Assembly (NCBI GenBank): GCA_944325545.1
Contig: CALVAM010000010.1
Coordinates: forward strand, 1-64,000
From: Candidatus Gastranaerophilales bacterium
GTDB taxonomy: Bacteria; Cyanobacteriota; Vampirovibrionia; Gastranaerophilales; Gastranaerophilaceae
Reading direction: 5' to 3'
DNA length: 64,000 nt
Shown: positions 34,385 to 42,877 of the stretch, piece after piece
Layout: each line of letters begins with the position of its first letter
Numbering within the stretch: position 1 is the stretch's first letter
The notes under the pieces: model-generated
The model's input: only the letters and a program-made list of their open reading frames with translations
Databases searched by the model: none
What the model was told of the DNA's origin: nothing
Translations under genes and position numbers: made by a program

Positions 34385-35020
34385 CTATAAACTTAGATAT
34401 TTTTCTAGCAAAGATATCATTTCTTTTTTTGTGAGATTTGGCAAAATTTCTTTTATACAAGTAATACCTTCTATTTTTTCGTTGAATAAATTCTCTAAAA
34501 GCTCTTTATTATAATCATATAAGATAGAGCCGTGTTGTAAGATATATCCATTTTTTCGACATTGAGCGGATCCTATAAGTTTTTTCCCTTTATAGCATAC
34601 ATCTGCTCCTGTTGAAATTAACATACAATAATCAAAATTTGTGGAAATTTTTTTATTTTCTCCAAAGTCCAAATTTATCCCTAAATCTTTAAAAAAATCT
34701 ATAAAAATTCTTGAAAGATATTTATAGGATTCTACAACGCTTTCTCCATTAGGAATGAGATCTATTGGAGTGACTATACAATACGTTATTTCATTATCAT
34801 GTAATAGCGCTCTTCCGCCTGTTAATCTTCTTACTACGTTGATATCAGTAGGCATAGAAAACTCTTTTTGATTTCTTCCAAGAGAAACGCACATAGGCTT
34901 CCAGCCATATAAACGAATTAAAATATCGTTAGAATTATTTTTTATCGAGTTTTCAAGAATATCAGAATCTATTTTCATATTCTCAAAGCCTGAATTTATA
35001 CTATAGCCTAAATATTTCAT
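34385..35020 (-). CDS. Lipoate/octanoate transfer protein (LplA/LipM family)
   Basis: This 211-residue protein has the family motifs RRLTGGRALLHDNEITY and GKKLIGSAQ, then LQHGSILYD. A cysteine in FDYCMLISTGADV aligns with the catalytic Cys of LipM octanoyltransferases. It would attach octanoyl or lipoyl groups to carrier domains. It is somewhat shorter than LipM (about 280), lacking part of the C-terminus, so LplA-type or salvage activity is also possible. Its ATG overlaps the dGTPase stop (ATGA). Confidence 0.8.
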   Translation of the reverse strand: MKYLGYSINSGFENMKIDSDILENSIKNNSNDILIRLYGWKPMCVSLGRNQKEFSMPTDINVVRRLTGGRALLHDNEITYCIVTPIDLIPNGESVVESYKYLSRIFIDFFKDLGINLDFGENKKISTNFDYCMLISTGADVCYKGKKLIGSAQCRKNGYILQHGSILYDYNKELLENLFNEKIEGITCIKEILPNLTKKEMISLLEKYLSL

Positions 35021-36048
35021 TCTCTTTCACGAGCTTTCTTTAATAGTGCATCGTCACTCGTTCTATCTGCTAAAGGCATTGGAATAAATAAATCTTTGTA
35101 TCTTCTTATTGCATATTGATCCGTCATTCCTGAAATGTAATCTGTTACAATTTGAGGAATTTCTTCTTTTGGATAATAATTCTCAAGCATTTCTGTATAA
35201 TATTCAAATAGGGATTTTATTATATTTCTTGATTTTTTTTCCTCTGCTTTTGCAATAGGATCTAAATATACATTATCAAACATCCAAGTTCTTAATTTCG
35301 TAACATAGAACCAACCTTCTTCTGACATAGAAACTTTTGGATTGTCTTTTGAATTTTGTATTACATCGGAAATCATTTTCCCTAATCTTGTTGACTGGTT
35401 AGAAGTGAAATATTTCATACAGTCCTCAGGAAGGTCTTTTTCACTAATAATGCCTGCTCTTATTGAGTCTTCAATGTCGTGATTGATGTATGCAATTTTA
35501 TCCGCATATTGAACTACTTGTCCTTCAGGAGTTTTTGGTTTGTATCCCCAAGTGTGCGTAAGGATTCCTTCGACAGTTTCTTTGCATAAATTCATGTCTT
35601 CGATAACTTCTACGACTCTTACACTTTGTAGATTATGATGAAATCCATTCGGTAATAACTCATCTAATATTCCCTCTCCACAGTGACCAAAAGGCGTATG
35701 CCCCAAATCGTGTCCTAAAGAAATTGCTTCAACTAAATCTTCATTAAGCTTTAAGGCTCTTGCCATTGTTCTTGCAATTTGAGAAACTTCTAAGGTATGA
35801 GTTAATCTGGTTCTAAAATGGTCATTATATGGTGATAAAAAAACTTGAGTTTTATGTTTTAATCTTCTAAATGATTTTGAATGAAGTATTTTATCTCTAT
35901 CTCTTTGAAATTCTGTTCTTATTTCAAATTCTTCATTACGTTTTCTTTTTCTACCTTTCGAATTAAGACATTTAGTTGCGTATGGACTTAAATTTTCTAG
36001 TTCTTTATGTTCTAATTCTTCTTTTATTGTATTAAATGTAGTCTTCAT
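35017..36048 (-). CDS. dgt: dGTP triphosphohydrolase-like HD protein
   Basis: This 343-residue HD-domain phosphohydrolase shows FRRLKHKTQVFLSPYNDHFRTRLTHTLE (a longer stretch, quoted as FRRLKHKTQVF and RTRLTHTLEV), the metal-binding SLGHDLGHTPFGHCGE, and a later DKIAYINHDIED. It hydrolyses dNTPs to deoxynucleosides and triphosphate. The ATG at 36048 lies exactly six bases after a TATAAT with no ribosome site, so I prefer it to the in-frame ATG at 36063, which overlaps the -10. Confidence 0.88.
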   Translation of the reverse strand: MKTTFNTIKEELEHKELENLSPYATKCLNSKGRKRKRNEEFEIRTEFQRDRDKILHSKSFRRLKHKTQVFLSPYNDHFRTRLTHTLEVSQIARTMARALKLNEDLVEAISLGHDLGHTPFGHCGEGILDELLPNGFHHNLQSVRVVEVIEDMNLCKETVEGILTHTWGYKPKTPEGQVVQYADKIAYINHDIEDSIRAGIISEKDLPEDCMKYFTSNQSTRLGKMISDVIQNSKDNPKVSMSEEGWFYVTKLRTWMFDNVYLDPIAKAEEKKSRNIIKSLFEYYTEMLENYYPKEEIPQIVTDYISGMTDQYAIRRYKDLFIPMPLADRTSDDALLKKARERE

Positions 36049-36060
36049 AACAAAATTATA
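36049..36060 (-). promoter_or_regulatory. -10 element predicting leaderless dgt mRNA
   Basis: A perfect minus-strand TATAAT (36060-36055) precedes the dgt start by six bases, TTTGTT. The extended TG is absent one base off the usual spacing. Transcription should begin at the start codon. Confidence 0.5.
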
Positions 36061-36091
36061 CATAAAATATTTGTTTTTGAATAGTTTTGGA

Positions 36092-36120
36092 TTGTTTTTT
36101 TCTTATAAATAGGGTATTAT
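36092..36120 (+). promoter_or_regulatory. Promoter of the mgtC-TPR pair
   Basis: TTGTTT, a 17-bp spacer and TATTAT precede the mgtC start by 28 bp. The predicted 22-nt leader contains AAGAGGAGCTGG, a fair ribosome site. Confidence 0.5.
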
Positions 36121-36148
36121 GAAAGAATAGTAAGAGGAGCTGGAGTAG

Positions 36149-36868
36149 ATGGAAACTTTTTTTAATGCAGAGTTTATAATTAGATTGTTTATGGCTGTTG
36201 CTATGGGGTTTTTGCTCGGTTTAGAAAGAGAATTGACTAATAAGTATGCAGGATTAAGAACTCATATTTTGGTTTGTTTAGGGGCTTGTATATTTACTTT
36301 ACTTTCAATTTATGGTTTCCCAACATTTGCTCAAGGTGATAACATAATTGTTGATAATGCTACAGGTATAAGAGATACTTCTCGTGTTGCAGCTCAAATT
36401 GTTACGGGTATTGGTTTTATTGGTGCGGGGACTGTGTTGAGAAATGGACCGATGGTTTTTGGGTTAACTACTGCTGCTACTTTGTGGATTGCTGCAAGTA
36501 TTGGTATGGCTTGCGGTGCTGGGATGTTTGGTATTGCAGTTATTGCTACTGTTTTAAGTGTGGCAGTACTTACTCTTATTAGAATTTTTGAAAGACAGTT
36601 TTTACCTTCAAGTGGTAAACAAATTAGACGTTTTAAGATAGTTATTTATTGTGATAATGATGATGTAAAGAAAATATATGATTTTTTAACGTCTAAAGTT
36701 GATACTATGTTGGATTTTTCTACAAAAAAACTTATTGAAAATAATGAAAAATCTAAAATATCATCTATTTTTAATTTGAATAATAAAAAGGCTGTTAAAG
36801 ATTTGTATAATAAACTTAATAATCTTGCGAAATTAGATTCTATAACATTACAGGAAATTAATGAGTAA
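36149..36868 (+). CDS. mgtC: MgtC/SapB family membrane protein
   Basis: This 239-residue protein has four or five N-terminal membrane helices with the family signature GFLLGLERELTNKYAGLRTHIL and GIGFIGAGTVLRNG, then a soluble C-terminal domain of about 85 residues. MgtC proteins inhibit F-ATPase and are linked to magnesium homeostasis in pathogens; the true function in this lineage is unknown. It overlaps the next gene by 8 bp. Confidence 0.9.
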   Translation: METFFNAEFIIRLFMAVAMGFLLGLERELTNKYAGLRTHILVCLGACIFTLLSIYGFPTFAQGDNIIVDNATGIRDTSRVAAQIVTGIGFIGAGTVLRNGPMVFGLTTAATLWIAASIGMACGAGMFGIAVIATVLSVAVLTLIRIFERQFLPSSGKQIRRFKIVIYCDNDDVKKIYDFLTSKVDTMLDFSTKKLIENNEKSKISSIFNLNNKKAVKDLYNKLNNLAKLDSITLQEINE

Positions 36869-38174
36869 AGTTGTTTTAAAAAAATCTAAATCAAAAATTA
36901 TTTTAGAATATTTTCGGACGGTTGCGATTTCATTTTGTGTTGCCCTCTTTTTTACTGTTTTATTAGCATTTCATGCTCGAAGTGAGATGATTAAAAATTT
37001 GTATTTAAGTGCGGAAGAACAAAATAAACTTGATAAGCAAGTAGCAATGAAATTAGTTCAAGAAGCTGATTTTACAAAAGATTTAAATCGTAAAAAATAT
37101 ACTATATGCATGCAGGTAGGTAATATTTATGAGATGGCAGGGCAATATAAAAATGCAGAATATGCTTATAGGGTAGCTTTAACTAAAACTAAATCTTCAA
37201 ATTATATGCCGTATTATGCTTTAATTAGAGTTTTAGTTTCTCAAGAAAAATTTATTGAAGCAGAAAATATTATTAAATCAATACAAGATTTAAAATCTTC
37301 TAAATTAGTAAAATTTAAAACACGTTCGTATATAATTATTGGTGATAAATATTATTCGATTGGAAAATTTTTAAGTGCTGCTAAAAATTATGAAAGAGCT
37401 AATTATTATTATAATAGATTTAAAATAAAAGATAAATTTGTAGAAGAATCAATAAAAGCTCGTATAGTAAATGCTTATGTTCAAGCAGCTGATGTTATGG
37501 TAAAAAATAATTTATGTAAAGATGCGGTTATATTTATTGAAAAAGCTAAACAATATGCTCCTGATGATTTTGAAATTCAGTATAAATTGGCGATTTTGTA
37601 TTCTGATTTAGATCCCGTAAAATCTTTAAAATATTTTGAGCCTTTATTAGAAAAACAGCCACAAAATGTTGATTATAGTATTTATAATAAAGCTCTTATG
37701 AAAGCTGCTAATATTTCTGATTTGGAAGGTGATTATACTTTGGCTAAATTATATAGATATAAAATATATTCTACAGATGTTTTTGTGAATAGAAAAGTTG
37801 TTTATAAAAATGATATAGAAACTATCGTGACAGCATTTAATGTAAAGAAACTTTGGTTTAAATATAAACTTAATGCTAAATATAAATTTAAAAATGTTTC
37901 AAACAGTGATGTGCAAAAACTTTATGCAGAATTTGTATTACGTCAAAATGATAAGGAACTCGAAATTGTTAAGAAAAACTGTGCCTCTAAAGTCAGACCG
38001 TTTTTATCGAATGGCGGTGAAACTTTAGAAATTCCTGTTGTTTTTGGCAAAAATATTTTTACAAAAAAAGAGTTAGAACAATATTATATTGATATTTATT
38101 TATATAAAGATGAAAAATATAAAACTCATGTCTTTACGATGAAAGTTCCTGTTAAAAGTTTTAAATTACAATAA
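36861..38174 (+). CDS. Membrane-anchored TPR protein of unknown function
   Basis: This 437-residue protein has a membrane anchor near residues 14-36 (FCVALFFTVLLAF), then a TPR-like helical array from about 55 to 300 (for example QYKNAEYAYRVALTK and GDYTLAKLYRYKIY), and a beta-rich C-terminal domain (340-437). The topology suggests a periplasmic scaffold. It is coupled to mgtC by an 8-bp overlap, and its stop is one base from the convergent TonB-like gene. Confidence 0.75.
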   Translation: MSKVVLKKSKSKIILEYFRTVAISFCVALFFTVLLAFHARSEMIKNLYLSAEEQNKLDKQVAMKLVQEADFTKDLNRKKYTICMQVGNIYEMAGQYKNAEYAYRVALTKTKSSNYMPYYALIRVLVSQEKFIEAENIIKSIQDLKSSKLVKFKTRSYIIIGDKYYSIGKFLSAAKNYERANYYYNRFKIKDKFVEESIKARIVNAYVQAADVMVKNNLCKDAVIFIEKAKQYAPDDFEIQYKLAILYSDLDPVKSLKYFEPLLEKQPQNVDYSIYNKALMKAANISDLEGDYTLAKLYRYKIYSTDVFVNRKVVYKNDIETIVTAFNVKKLWFKYKLNAKYKFKNVSNSDVQKLYAEFVLRQNDKELEIVKKNCASKVRPFLSNGGETLEIPVVFGKNIFTKKELEQYYIDIYLYKDEKYKTHVFTMKVPVKSFKLQ

Positions 38175-38175
38175 T

Positions 38176-38517
38176 TTATTTAATATATCTTAATTCAACC
38201 TGTGTATTAACACTTTCTGATGGGTATTTGTCAGGGAGCGGTTTATATGGGCTTCCACTTTTAACAGCATTTAAAACAGAAGCATTAGCTTTTTCGTTTG
38301 TTGAATTTACAATTGTCGGTTCTGTTATTTCGCCATTTTTTTTGACTCTAAATTGAACTGTAACTTCATAATTACTTTCTGCTTGATAAGGTGTCCAATT
38401 CTTATGAACTGCATTTGGTAAATAGTTAAAATATTGGTTTAAATTCTCAAACGGACTTTCTTCTGCTATTACGGGTAATATTAAACTTAAACACAATATT
38501 GTAAATAATTTTTTCAT
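38176..38517 (-). CDS. Secreted TonB C-terminal-domain-like protein
   Basis: This 113-residue protein has a signal peptide (MKKLFTILCLSLILPVIAEE) followed by a domain like the TonB C-terminus: YEVTVQFRVKKNGEITEPTIVNS, then a helix and a final beta-strand. It lacks the membrane anchor and proline linker of TonB, so it acts in the periplasm. Its job is unknown. GAGGCG before the ATG is a weak ribosome site. Confidence 0.7.
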   Translation of the reverse strand: MKKLFTILCLSLILPVIAEESPFENLNQYFNYLPNAVHKNWTPYQAESNYEVTVQFRVKKNGEITEPTIVNSTNEKANASVLNAVKSGSPYKPLPDKYPSESVNTQVELRYIK

Positions 38518-38527
38518 TTTAGACGCC

Positions 38528-39652
38528 TCATCTTATGTATATTCTCGGTAGACGAACTTTTAATCTGCAAGTAAGTTCATAGTTAATAGTATTTAATATA
38601 TTTGCCCAAAAATCAAGGGGTAAATCTTTGTTATCTAACAGAGTTATTACATCTCCAATATTAGCATCGGTATCAGTAACATCAAACATCATTTGATCCA
38701 TTGTAATATTTCCGATTTGTTTTATTTTTTTGTTATTTAAAAATCCATAAATTTTATTAGAAAGACCTCTAGAAACTCCATCTGCATATCCTATAGGTAT
38801 GGTTGCTACTTTTGTTGGTTTTTTTGCAATAAATTTGTGACAATAACTAACTCCTTCTCCTGTTTTGACTTCGTGAATATTGGTTATTCGCCCTTTTAGC
38901 CCAAGTATTTGTTTAAGTTCCGGACGATTTTGAGAGCAGGATGGTAAATCTGGATATAAACCATATAATGAAATGCCCACTCTTACCATATTTGATGTGA
39001 TATCATAAGCAAATGTCGCTGCTGTGTTTTGAATATGTAATAGTAAACCTTTAGTATTAATATTTAAAATTACGTTATTCCAACGTTCAATTTGTTTTTG
39101 TGTTTCTGTTTCTTCTTCTGCAGAAGCTAAATGTGTGAAAATACCTCTTAAGTCTAAATATTTATTTAATGATTGAACTTTTTGTATGAATTCAACTGCG
39201 TTTTCAGAACGAACTCCTATTCTGTTCATACCTGTATCAATTTTTATATGAACTTTAGGACGAATGCCAGTTCTTTCAAAAACTTGTTTACAAGCTTCTA
39301 TATGTTCATCATTGAATACAGAAAAAGCAATATTATTCTGTGTTGCAGATTCTATTGCCCAAAGAGGTATTGCCCCTACTACTAATATTGGTGCTTTTAT
39401 TTTAGCATTTCTTAAATCCAGTCCTTCATCAACAGAAGAAACTCCAAAAGCATCGACTCCTGATGCTAACATTGTTTTTGCAAGCATGCAGGCACCATGT
39501 CCGTATGCATCAGCTTTTACTATTGCCATAAATTTTTTGTCGTCGGGTATAAATTTTTTTATTTCAGTGATATTTTTTGCTAAAGAATCTAAATTAATTT
39601 CTACCCAGGCATCTTTGTGTATGTTTATATTTGATTGTCTTATGTTTTTCAT
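38528..39652 (-). CDS. alr: Alanine racemase
   Basis: This 374-residue PLP enzyme converts L- to D-alanine for peptidoglycan. The PLP lysine is in AIVKADAYGHGA, and the catalytic tyrosine segment is GVSYCHKFIA with IPIGYADGVSRG following. The length is normal. One base separates it from miaB, indicating cotranscription. Confidence 0.95.
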   Translation of the reverse strand: MKNIRQSNINIHKDAWVEINLDSLAKNITEIKKFIPDDKKFMAIVKADAYGHGACMLAKTMLASGVDAFGVSSVDEGLDLRNAKIKAPILVVGAIPLWAIESATQNNIAFSVFNDEHIEACKQVFERTGIRPKVHIKIDTGMNRIGVRSENAVEFIQKVQSLNKYLDLRGIFTHLASAEEETETQKQIERWNNVILNINTKGLLLHIQNTAATFAYDITSNMVRVGISLYGLYPDLPSCSQNRPELKQILGLKGRITNIHEVKTGEGVSYCHKFIAKKPTKVATIPIGYADGVSRGLSNKIYGFLNNKKIKQIGNITMDQMMFDVTDTDANIGDVITLLDNKDLPLDFWANILNTINYELTCRLKVRLPRIYIR

Positions 39653-39653
39653 T

Positions 39654-41012
39654 TTATATCAGCTCACCATTCAAATACCAAGTTCTGGCTTTTGTAATTT
39701 TTACATTTACAAACTCTCCGGTAATATCTTTTTCATATGGAATATGAACTATTTTGTTATTTCTGGTTCTACCGGAAATAATGCTTTTACCATTATGGAT
39801 TTCGTGTTTTTCAACCAAAACTTCCATTTCTTTTCCCACAAATTTTTGATTTGATTTTAAGCAACATTCTCTGTTATGTTCGTTTAATCTTGCTAAGCGT
39901 TCTGTTTTAATATCTTCATCTATATAATCATCAATCCATTTTGCTGCGACAGTTTTTTCTCTTGGAGAATATGCTGCGGTATTTGAATAATCAAGCTCTA
40001 ATTCACTCATAGCTTTAAGCATATTTTGGAATTGTTCTTCCGTTTCGCCAGGAAATCCTGCTATGAAATCACTGGTTATTGTTACATCAGGAATCCTGCT
40101 TCTAATATGATCGCAAATCTTTTTATATGTTGCATAATCATATTTTCTATTCATTCTTTTTAATACGTAATCATCTCCATGTTGCATTGGAATATGGAAA
40201 TATTCGCAAACCTTATCCAATTCTATTACTGTATCAATTAATTCATCTGTTATATCTGTAGGATAAGAGGTTACAAATCTTATTCTGAATTTTCCTTCGA
40301 TTGAATTTATTTTTCTTAATAACCACGCTAAATTAATAATATTACCATTTTCATCTTTAGTATATCCATAAGGATTGTCTTCTGTTTTTTCGCAAAGCCA
40401 TTTGCCGTAACTATCAACATTTTGTCCTAGTAATGTTATTTCTTTAAAGCCTTCATTTAAAGCTTTTTTTACTTCTTTTAAAATAAGTTCAGGGTTTCTG
40501 GAACGTTCTCGTCCTCTTGTATATGGAACTATACAATATGAACAAAAGTTATTGCAGCCTTCCATTATTGGTATCCAAGCATTTACTGATTTAACTCTGT
40601 TTATTTTTATATCGCTTTCTTCATAAGGAACTTCGTCTACCGATACTATTCTTTCTCCATTTTCAATTTTTTTGATTAGTTCAGGTAGTTCATAAAGTCT
40701 TTGTGTTCCAAGTACTAAATCTACATAAGGAGCTCTTCTGAATAATTCTTTGCCTTTTTGTTGTGCAACACAACCGGCAAATATTATTTTTAAGTTAGGA
40801 TTAGTTTTTTTCCATTTACCCCAAACACCGATTGCACTGTATGCTTTATCTTCTGAAAGTTGTCGTACTGAACAGGTATTTATTATTAATAAATCTGCGT
40901 CTTTTGGGTTTTCAGTTTGTTCATAATCAAAATGTTCTAACATCCCAAACATTCTTTCTGCATCAGATTTATTCATTTGACAACCCATTGTCTCTATATA
41001 AACTTTTTTCAT
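39654..41012 (-). CDS. miaB: tRNA-2-methylthio-N6-dimethylallyladenosine synthase MiaB
   Basis: MiaB adds the methylthio group to i6A37 of tRNA. The 452-residue protein has the UPF0004 domain (GCQMNKSDAERM with CSVR and GCVAQQ), the radical SAM cluster CNNFCSYC, and a C-terminal TRAM domain. All six cluster cysteines are present. A GAGG ribosome site precedes the ATG. Confidence 0.95.
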   Translation of the reverse strand: MKKVYIETMGCQMNKSDAERMFGMLEHFDYEQTENPKDADLLIINTCSVRQLSEDKAYSAIGVWGKWKKTNPNLKIIFAGCVAQQKGKELFRRAPYVDLVLGTQRLYELPELIKKIENGERIVSVDEVPYEESDIKINRVKSVNAWIPIMEGCNNFCSYCIVPYTRGRERSRNPELILKEVKKALNEGFKEITLLGQNVDSYGKWLCEKTEDNPYGYTKDENGNIINLAWLLRKINSIEGKFRIRFVTSYPTDITDELIDTVIELDKVCEYFHIPMQHGDDYVLKRMNRKYDYATYKKICDHIRSRIPDVTITSDFIAGFPGETEEQFQNMLKAMSELELDYSNTAAYSPREKTVAAKWIDDYIDEDIKTERLARLNEHNRECCLKSNQKFVGKEMEVLVEKHEIHNGKSIISGRTRNNKIVHIPYEKDITGEFVNVKITKARTWYLNGELI

Positions 41013-41065
41013 AACTACCTCTATAATATTAAATCTGTATTTATATTCTATTACAAATATGTTTA

Positions 41066-42742
41066 TTAGTAATTTAAGAATAGTTCTTTCTTTAGAAGTT
41101 GTTCTATTTTTGTGGAAATAGGGTTTGTTTGTTGTTTGTAAATTTTATTTAAAGTATCTTTTCTTGTTTTTAGTAAAATATCTTTTTTATCTATTAGGAT
41201 TTTTTTTATTAAGATTTCTAAATCTCTGTTATTTTCAACTATATAAATACCTTTTATTAAAATTTTTCCTAATTTATTCAATTTTAAATTATTTTTTCTT
41301 TTTAAAAATATAATAGGGTGTAATGTCGGATAATATTCTGTAATTAAGCTTGGAGAATCTGTTATTAATAAGTCTGAAAATTTAAAGTTGTTTATGTAAT
41401 CTCCTTTAAGTTCTATTTTGGCATTTTTAAGATTTTTCCATTCATTTATATAATTTTCGAATTCTGTTTTATTAAGAAATCCTGTATTTATGCATATATT
41501 TTTTAATTCAGGATCAGGTTTAAATATAAAATGGAAATTTGAATGCTTTTTTGCAAGATTTAAAAAATAAGTGTAGTTGTCTTTAAATGTTGATAAGCAA
41601 TCTCCTTCATTATTTATTGAAGAATGAGGAGCCCAAATGATTTTATAATTGGTATTTTCTTCTGTATTTGATTCTGGTGTTGTTAAATAATTATCAAATT
41701 TTGGGTTTTCTATTAAATTGATTACATCTTTATATTTTAAATTAAGTTGGGTTTCATAAAATTTTTTATTTTCTTTATAATTTATGAAAAGCTTCCATAA
41801 GGAAGAGTAAAATGTTTTTAAAATTTTGTTATTTATGTTCTTTTGTTTAAATAGGCAAGTTTCTTCTATGTTCATTATAGTTAAAGCATATTCGCTTACT
41901 TTTAGTGGATGGTTATTTCCTTGAATATATTTAGAATTTTGATAAAAAACAATGTCCGGTTCAAATGTTTTTAAATCTAAATTTTGACTATTTTTGTAAT
42001 CGTATCCGTCAATAGCTTCTATATTAATTTTTTTTAAGAAACGGATAATTTCGCCTTGATTAAATTCAATTCGGTTTTTTGTAATTATTGGATATATTAC
42101 TACTGGTAAAACTTCAAATTTTTCGTTTCTTTTAAGTTCTTTATATAAACTTGTATAGCACCATTTAGTGGATTCTTCGCATATAAATTGGACTTTTATT
42201 TTTTCTTTTTGTGAAATTTTTTTTATTAATTTTAAATAATTAGTTTTGGCTTTTATTTCATTGTTTGTGCAAAATAGAGAATATTTTACAGTTTTTAAAA
42301 TGTTTTTTGAATTAATAAAATAGTCTAATAAAGATTGAAATTTTAATAAAGAATTTTCCCAAGCATTAAAGTCTTTTATTGCAAAAGGTTCAATTTTTGT
42401 TTTTATTCCAAGAGTTGTTTTTAGGTATTTTTTTACAAGATTTGGATTTGGTGCTGTTATTAGGATTAAATCACATTTTGTTTTATTTATTTCAGAAGGT
42501 TTTATGCAACGATAACCTTTATAAATGTCTTGAGGGTGTTTTTCATAACGTATATCTGAAATTCCGATGATATTTAATATTTTTTTTAAACGGTAAGAAT
42601 CAACAAGAGCATCAAAAAAACTTCCGTTTGAGTATAATATTATTCTTTTATCTTTGTATATTTTTTTTAGGTAAGTAATTTTTTTCAAATTTTCTTTTTG
42701 AGAAAAAAATTCCCTCCAGTAAAAATATTCGTTATTAAACAT
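41066..42742 (-). CDS. CDP-glycerol glycerophosphotransferase-like protein
   Basis: This 558-residue protein resembles the TagB/TagF superfamily in its C-terminal half: IIWAPHSSIN near residue 370, FHFIFKPDPELK, and FSDLLITDSPSLITEY (a longer motif shortened). Such enzymes add polyol-phosphate or sugar units to surface polymers. The N-terminal half (1-200) looks like a Rossmann domain of unknown role. Very Lys/Asn/Ile-rich. The ORF opens at a TTG (42757), but ATG 42742 follows GAGG at a normal distance. No neighbouring polymer genes are present. Confidence 0.65.
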   Translation of the reverse strand: MFNNEYFYWREFFSQKENLKKITYLKKIYKDKRIILYSNGSFFDALVDSYRLKKILNIIGISDIRYEKHPQDIYKGYRCIKPSEINKTKCDLILITAPNPNLVKKYLKTTLGIKTKIEPFAIKDFNAWENSLLKFQSLLDYFINSKNILKTVKYSLFCTNNEIKAKTNYLKLIKKISQKEKIKVQFICEESTKWCYTSLYKELKRNEKFEVLPVVIYPIITKNRIEFNQGEIIRFLKKINIEAIDGYDYKNSQNLDLKTFEPDIVFYQNSKYIQGNNHPLKVSEYALTIMNIEETCLFKQKNINNKILKTFYSSLWKLFINYKENKKFYETQLNLKYKDVINLIENPKFDNYLTTPESNTEENTNYKIIWAPHSSINNEGDCLSTFKDNYTYFLNLAKKHSNFHFIFKPDPELKNICINTGFLNKTEFENYINEWKNLKNAKIELKGDYINNFKFSDLLITDSPSLITEYYPTLHPIIFLKRKNNLKLNKLGKILIKGIYIVENNRDLEILIKKILIDKKDILLKTRKDTLNKIYKQQTNPISTKIEQLLKKELFLNY

Positions 42743-42841
42743 TAAAAAAGACCTCAATAGAAGAATGTTAGCACATTATAAAGATTTCCGCAAATTTTTT
42801 GTATAGAAAATTAATAAATTTTAAACTAAAAACTCTTTCCA

Positions 42842-42850
42842 TGGTATTAT
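42842..42850 (+). promoter_or_regulatory. Extended -10 promoter of pgi
   Basis: TGG-TATTAT lies 27 bp before the pgi start codon. The predicted leader of about 21 nt carries AAAAGGAGA. Confidence 0.5.
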
Positions 42851-42877
42851 TTAATTACGAAGAAAAGGAGACGTTTT

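Noticed and set aside
34154-34390. 78-residue ORF over the GC-rich repeat, with SPPLEGGGRGWG-like peptide
   Set aside because: It is a translation of the hairpin repeat. It has no ribosome site, and the peptide is the chance product of the palindromes; such peptides are frequent false genes.
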